Below are positions 5,752 to 8,060 of a stretch of 8,060 nucleotides of DNA, in pieces. The stretch lies in contig JAIDFC010000013.1 of assembly GCA_029054535.1 (NCBI GenBank), positions 1 to 8,060 of the forward strand. Direction: 5' to 3'. The notes under the pieces are model-generated. The model saw only the letters and a program-made list of their open reading frames with translations, made no database searches and was not told the DNA's origin. This DNA comes from Rikenella sp. GTDB taxonomy: Bacteria; Bacteroidota; Bacteroidia; Bacteroidales; Rikenellaceae. Each line of letters opens with the position of its first letter. Within the stretch, counting starts at the first letter, position 1. The position numbers were made by a program, and so were the translations under genes.

Positions 5752-5789
5752 GGTGTAAGGCTCACTTTGCGTGGGCTTTGCACCTTTTT
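5752..5789 (+). terminator. Terminator/attenuator between rplL and rpoB
   Basis: A 14-bp stem with no mismatches if G-T pairs are allowed joins GGTGTAAGGCTCAC (5752-5765) to GTGGGCTTTGCACC (5771-5784). The loop is TTTGC and five T residues follow (5785-5789). This is the strongest intrinsic terminator in the window. In E. coli a partial terminator in the same place makes rpoB less expressed than rplL; here the position suggests the same job, but the degree of readthrough cannot be read from sequence. Confidence 0.8.
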
Positions 5790-5865
5790 GTGGTTTTAAT
5801 TCCTCCTTTTTTTCGTTCCTTGACGATTGGTCGGAATGGTCGGTCATTGGCTACTGTGTCTGACT

Positions 5866-5889
5866 GTTCTCTTTGTGAACAAAGAGAAC
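5866..5889. other. Perfect palindrome in the left arm of the inverted repeat
   Basis: GTTCTCTTTG (5866-5875) and CAAAGAGAAC (5880-5889) form 10 perfect base pairs around the loop TGAA. It overlaps the inner end of the left outer arm. No T tract follows. Confidence 0.65.
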
Positions 5890-5903
5890 CAGAAAAACTT
5901 TCG

Positions 5904-5920
5904 GGAATGCTTCGCATTCC
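5904..5920. other. Short perfect hairpin in the left half of the inverted repeat
   Basis: GGAATGC (5904-5910) and GCATTCC (5914-5920) form 7 bp around a TTC loop. It occupies roughly the place taken by the longer hairpin 6130-6166 in the opposite half of the large inverted repeat. Confidence 0.55.
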
Positions 5921-6129
5921 ATGGGCTGCCGTAGTCAAGAGCCTTTGGTCTTTATATTGGGGCCGAGGGATTCTTTTTGAGCGCGCCCAAAAGGTTTAGT
6001 TCGCATTAAGGGCGCGCCTAAAAGAACCCCGGCCCAAGCAAATAGGCCAGAGCATTAGATTGCGGAGCCTAAGGTAGAGCGTAGCTGTCGGAAGTCTTTT
6101 GGGTCCCTTTTCTTCAGAACTGGGCAGCG

Positions 6130-6166
6130 TACCTCGCCAAAGCCGCTTGCGAGCTTTGGCGAGGTA
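6130..6166. other. Perfect 14-bp hairpin in the right half of the inverted repeat
   Basis: TACCTCGCCAAAGC (6130-6143) pairs perfectly with GCTTTGGCGAGGTA (6153-6166) around the nine-base loop CGCTTGCGA. It has no T tract on either side, so it is not a standard terminator. It has the look of the palindromic core of a dispersed intergenic repeat. Confidence 0.65.
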
Positions 6167-6289
6167 GCACGAGGAAGCCGTTAGGCAAAACAAGCGCAGC
6201 GCAGTTAAAAAGAACAGTACCCGCACGTAGCCAAAGAATAAACTATTTCGATCAGTAGTCAAAGGACGAAAGGAAGAGGAAATACAAAA

Positions 6290-6454
6290 GATAACAGGCC
6301 CGTACAGGGCCGGGAGCAGAGTTGACCGCACCTCGGCTAAAGGGTTCGGGACAAGAAACACTCTCGGTCTGATCCGGAGGGGCCTGGGCAAATAGAAGAT
6401 TCCGGAATTTTTAGCGCTGTCAGAACAAAATTTACTCATCACGTAAAGCGAAAC
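6290..6454 (+). promoter_or_regulatory. rpoB upstream leader
   Basis: These 165 bases separate the inverted repeat from rpoB. GGCCC (6297-6301) can pair locally with GGGCC (6307-6311). The overlapping CAGGCCC (6295-6301) can instead pair with GGGCCTG (6380-6386). No TTTG / TAnnTTTG promoter pair with proper spacing was found, and there is no Shine-Dalgarno before the ATG. A promoter may be present but is not recognisable to me. Confidence 0.3.
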
Positions 6455-8060
6455 ATGCCAGCGAACAGCAAATCAACGGCTTCGGCTGCATCGGTTTCCG
6501 GTCGGAAGCCGCAGCGGATCAGCTTCGCCTCGTCGAACCTCAGGATGGACTATCCTGACTTTCTGGAGGTGCAGCTCAAATCATTCAAAGACTTTTTCCA
6601 GCTCGAGACAACCGCGGAGAATCGACTCGATGAAGGTTTGTACAAGGTCTTCATGGAGAATTTCCCGATTAATGACACGCGGAATAACTTCGTGCTGGAG
6701 TTCATCGACTACTACATCGACCCGCCGAGATACTCCATCGACGAGTGTTTGGAGCGCGGGTTGACCTACAGTGTGCCGTTGAAGGCGAAACTCAAACTGT
6801 ATTGCACCGACCCGGAGCACGAGGATTTCGATCCGGTGGTTCAGGACGTATATTTTGGGGCGGTTCCATACATGACGCCGCGGGGGACCTTCGTTATCAA
6901 CGGGGCCGAACGGGTTATCGTGTCGCAGCTGCATCGGTCGCCGGGGGTGTTCTTCGGACAGAGCATGCACTCCAATGGGACGAAGTTGTATAGTGCCCGG
7001 ATTATTCCGTTCAAGGGTTCGTGGATCGAGTTCGCGACGGACATTAATAATGTCATGTATGCCTACATCGACCGGAAGAAGAAGTTGCCGGTAACGACTT
7101 TGCTGCGGGCGATCGGCTTCGAGAGCGATCGGCAGATCCTGGAGATTTTCGACCTGGCGGATGAGATCAAGGTCAATAAGGCCAATTTGAAAAAGGCTGT
7201 GGGGCGGAAATTGGCGGCGCGGGTCTTGAAGTCGTGGACCGAAGATTTCGTCGATGAAGATACCGGCGAAGTGGTTTCGATCGAACGGAACGAGATCATC
7301 ATCGACCGCGAGACCGTGCTGGGGGAAGAGCATATCGACGAGATTCTGGAGTCGGGAGAGAAGACCTTGTTGCTGCATAAGGAACAGGCCTCGGCGAGCG
7401 ACTACTCGATCGTTTACAATACGTTGCAGAAAGACCCGTGTAATTCGGAGAAGGAAGCGGTGGTTTATATCTACCGCCAGCTGCGCAACTCCGAGCCGCC
7501 GGACGAGGCGACGGCAAGGGATGTGATCGACAAGTTGTTCTTCTCCGACAAGCGGTACGACTTGGGCGATGTGGGGCGGTTCCGGATCAATAAGAAACTG
7601 AACCTGGATATTCCGAGCGAGGTCAAGGTGTTGACTCGGGAGGATATGATCGCCATTATCAAGTACCTGATTCAGCTGATTAACTCGAAGACCGATGTGG
7701 ACGACATCGACCACTTGTCTAATCGTCGGGTGAGGACCGTCGGGGAGCAGTTGGCTAATCAGTTCAGCGTCGGGTTTGCGCGGATGGCAAGAACCATTCG
7801 CGAGCGGATGAACGTGCGGGACAACGAGGTGTTTACCCCGGTGGACTTGATCAACGCCAAGACTTTATCCTCTGTAATCAATAGCTTCTTCGGGACCAAC
7901 CAGTTGTCCCAGTTTATGGATCAGACCAACCCGCTGGCGGAACTTACTCATAAGCGGCGTTTGTCTGCGCTGGGGCCGGGGGGGCTGTCGCGGGCGCGGG
8001 CCGGGTTCGAGGTGCGAGACGTGCACTTTACGCACTACGGACGGTTGTGTCCGATCGAAA
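6455..8060 (+). CDS. rpoB: DNA-directed RNA polymerase subunit beta (N-terminal part)
   Basis: The beta subunit forms one pincer and part of the active centre of RNA polymerase. The frame is open from the ATG at 6455 to the window edge: 535 complete codons plus one base, with no stop. It covers less than half of a usual beta subunit, so truncation is by the window only. Landmarks in order: DYPDFLEVQLKSFKDFFQLE near the start, IDPPRYSIDE, GAERVIVSQLHRSPGVFF in the protrusion region, the lobe, then SNRRVRTVGEQL. The rifampicin-binding segment follows (QLSQFMDQTNPLAELTHKR from 483), and the last residues are RLCPIE. Asp489, His499 and Ser504 match E. coli Asp516, His526 and Ser531. An in-frame upstream stop at 6338 with no ATG between supports this start. 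The long gap and terminator upstream imply expression distinct from rplL. Confidence 0.97.
   Translation, partial: MPANSKSTASAASVSGRKPQRISFASSNLRMDYPDFLEVQLKSFKDFFQLETTAENRLDEGLYKVFMENFPINDTRNNFVLEFIDYYIDPPRYSIDECLERGLTYSVPLKAKLKLYCTDPEHEDFDPVVQDVYFGAVPYMTPRGTFVINGAERVIVSQLHRSPGVFFGQSMHSNGTKLYSARIIPFKGSWIEFATDINNVMYAYIDRKKKLPVTTLLRAIGFESDRQILEIFDLADEIKVNKANLKKAVGRKLAARVLKSWTEDFVDEDTGEVVSIERNEIIIDRETVLGEEHIDEILESGEKTLLLHKEQASASDYSIVYNTLQKDPCNSEKEAVVYIYRQLRNSEPPDEATARDVIDKLFFSDKRYDLGDVGRFRINKKLNLDIPSEVKVLTREDMIAIIKYLIQLINSKTDVDDIDHLSNRRVRTVGEQLANQFSVGFARMARTIRERMNVRDNEVFTPVDLINAKTLSSVINSFFGTNQLSQFMDQTNPLAELTHKRRLSALGPGGLSRARAGFEVRDVHFTHYGRLCPIE

Larger units (their letters stand above)
5794..6289. 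repeat. Large imperfect inverted repeat (possible non-autonomous element)
   Basis: The reverse complement of 6204-6289 aligns with 5794-5880 over its whole length at roughly two thirds identity by eye, including the shared blocks TTGGCTAC and ACTGTTCT. A second pair of arms lies nearer the centre: 5957-5988 against 6010-6037, with a perfect GCGCGCCC/GGGCGCGC core and a 21-base loop. The stretch between outer and inner arms is unequal in length on the two sides. The interval is open in several frames but has no recognisable protein, so I regard it as non-coding. It may be two opposed copies of a dispersed repeat or one MITE-like element; I see no transposase and no clear target duplication. 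Confidence 0.6.

Noticed and set aside
5953..5960. TATATTGG as a possible -7 element for rpoB
   Set aside because: It lacks a -33 partner at proper spacing and lies inside an inverted-repeat arm.
5703..5999. 98-codon open frame on the plus strand after rplL
   Set aside because: It runs through the terminator stem and the left arm of the inverted repeat, and its translation has no protein-like features.
5996..6442. 148-codon open frame on the minus strand in the rplL-rpoB gap
   Set aside because: It spans the right arm and palindrome of the inverted repeat, has a low-complexity Arg/Leu/Ser-rich sequence and matches no family I know. It is more likely accidental openness over repeat DNA.
6581..7714. 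377-codon open frame on the minus strand inside rpoB
   Set aside because: It is entirely antisense to a certain, highly conserved gene and has no recognisable domain.

Overview
The window is a chromosomal core-genome segment from a member of the Bacteroidota, most likely the order Bacteroidales. An Alistipes/Rikenellaceae-like organism is my best guess, because the protein sequences look Bacteroidales-like and the base composition is moderately GC-rich, but the genus is not proven from here. Supporting signs are the gene order tRNA-Gly, tuf, tRNA-Trp, secE, nusG, rplK, rplA, rplJ, rplL, rpoB, the Bacteroidales-like RpoB and NusG, and A-rich leaders with almost no Shine-Dalgarno sequences. All genes lie on the + strand.

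Layout: 1-285 is non-coding and carries a degenerate repeat seen three times. tRNA-Gly(TCC) lies at 286-358 and tuf (EF-Tu) at 409-1596. A rho-independent terminator-like hairpin ends two bases before tRNA-Trp(CCA) at 1714-1787. A gene I do not recognise (1854-2315) follows; it encodes a small exported, membrane-anchored protein and is bracketed by two hairpins. Then come secE (2396-2584), nusG (2675-3238), rplK (3265-3708), rplA (3730-4419) and rplJ (4447-4977). A 313-base gap rich in stem-loops precedes rplL (5291-5668). A strong terminator or attenuator lies at 5752-5789. A roughly 500-base imperfect inverted repeat (5794-6289) fills most of the 786-base gap before rpoB, which starts at 6455 and runs off the right edge after 535 codons.

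The genes together form the translation/transcription supercluster: EF-Tu and two tRNAs, SecE of the Sec translocon, the transcription factor NusG, the L11/L1 and L10/L12 stalk-region ribosomal proteins, and the RNA polymerase beta subunit. The proteins are conventional. The unusual content is between the genes: the hairpin against tRNA-Trp, the extra membrane-protein gene upstream of secE, the structured rplJ-rplL gap, and the attenuator plus long inverted repeat between rplL and rpoB. No bona fide mobile-element gene, CRISPR array or defence system is visible. No promoter matching the Bacteroidota -33/-7 consensus (TTTG / TAnnTTTG) could be called with confidence.
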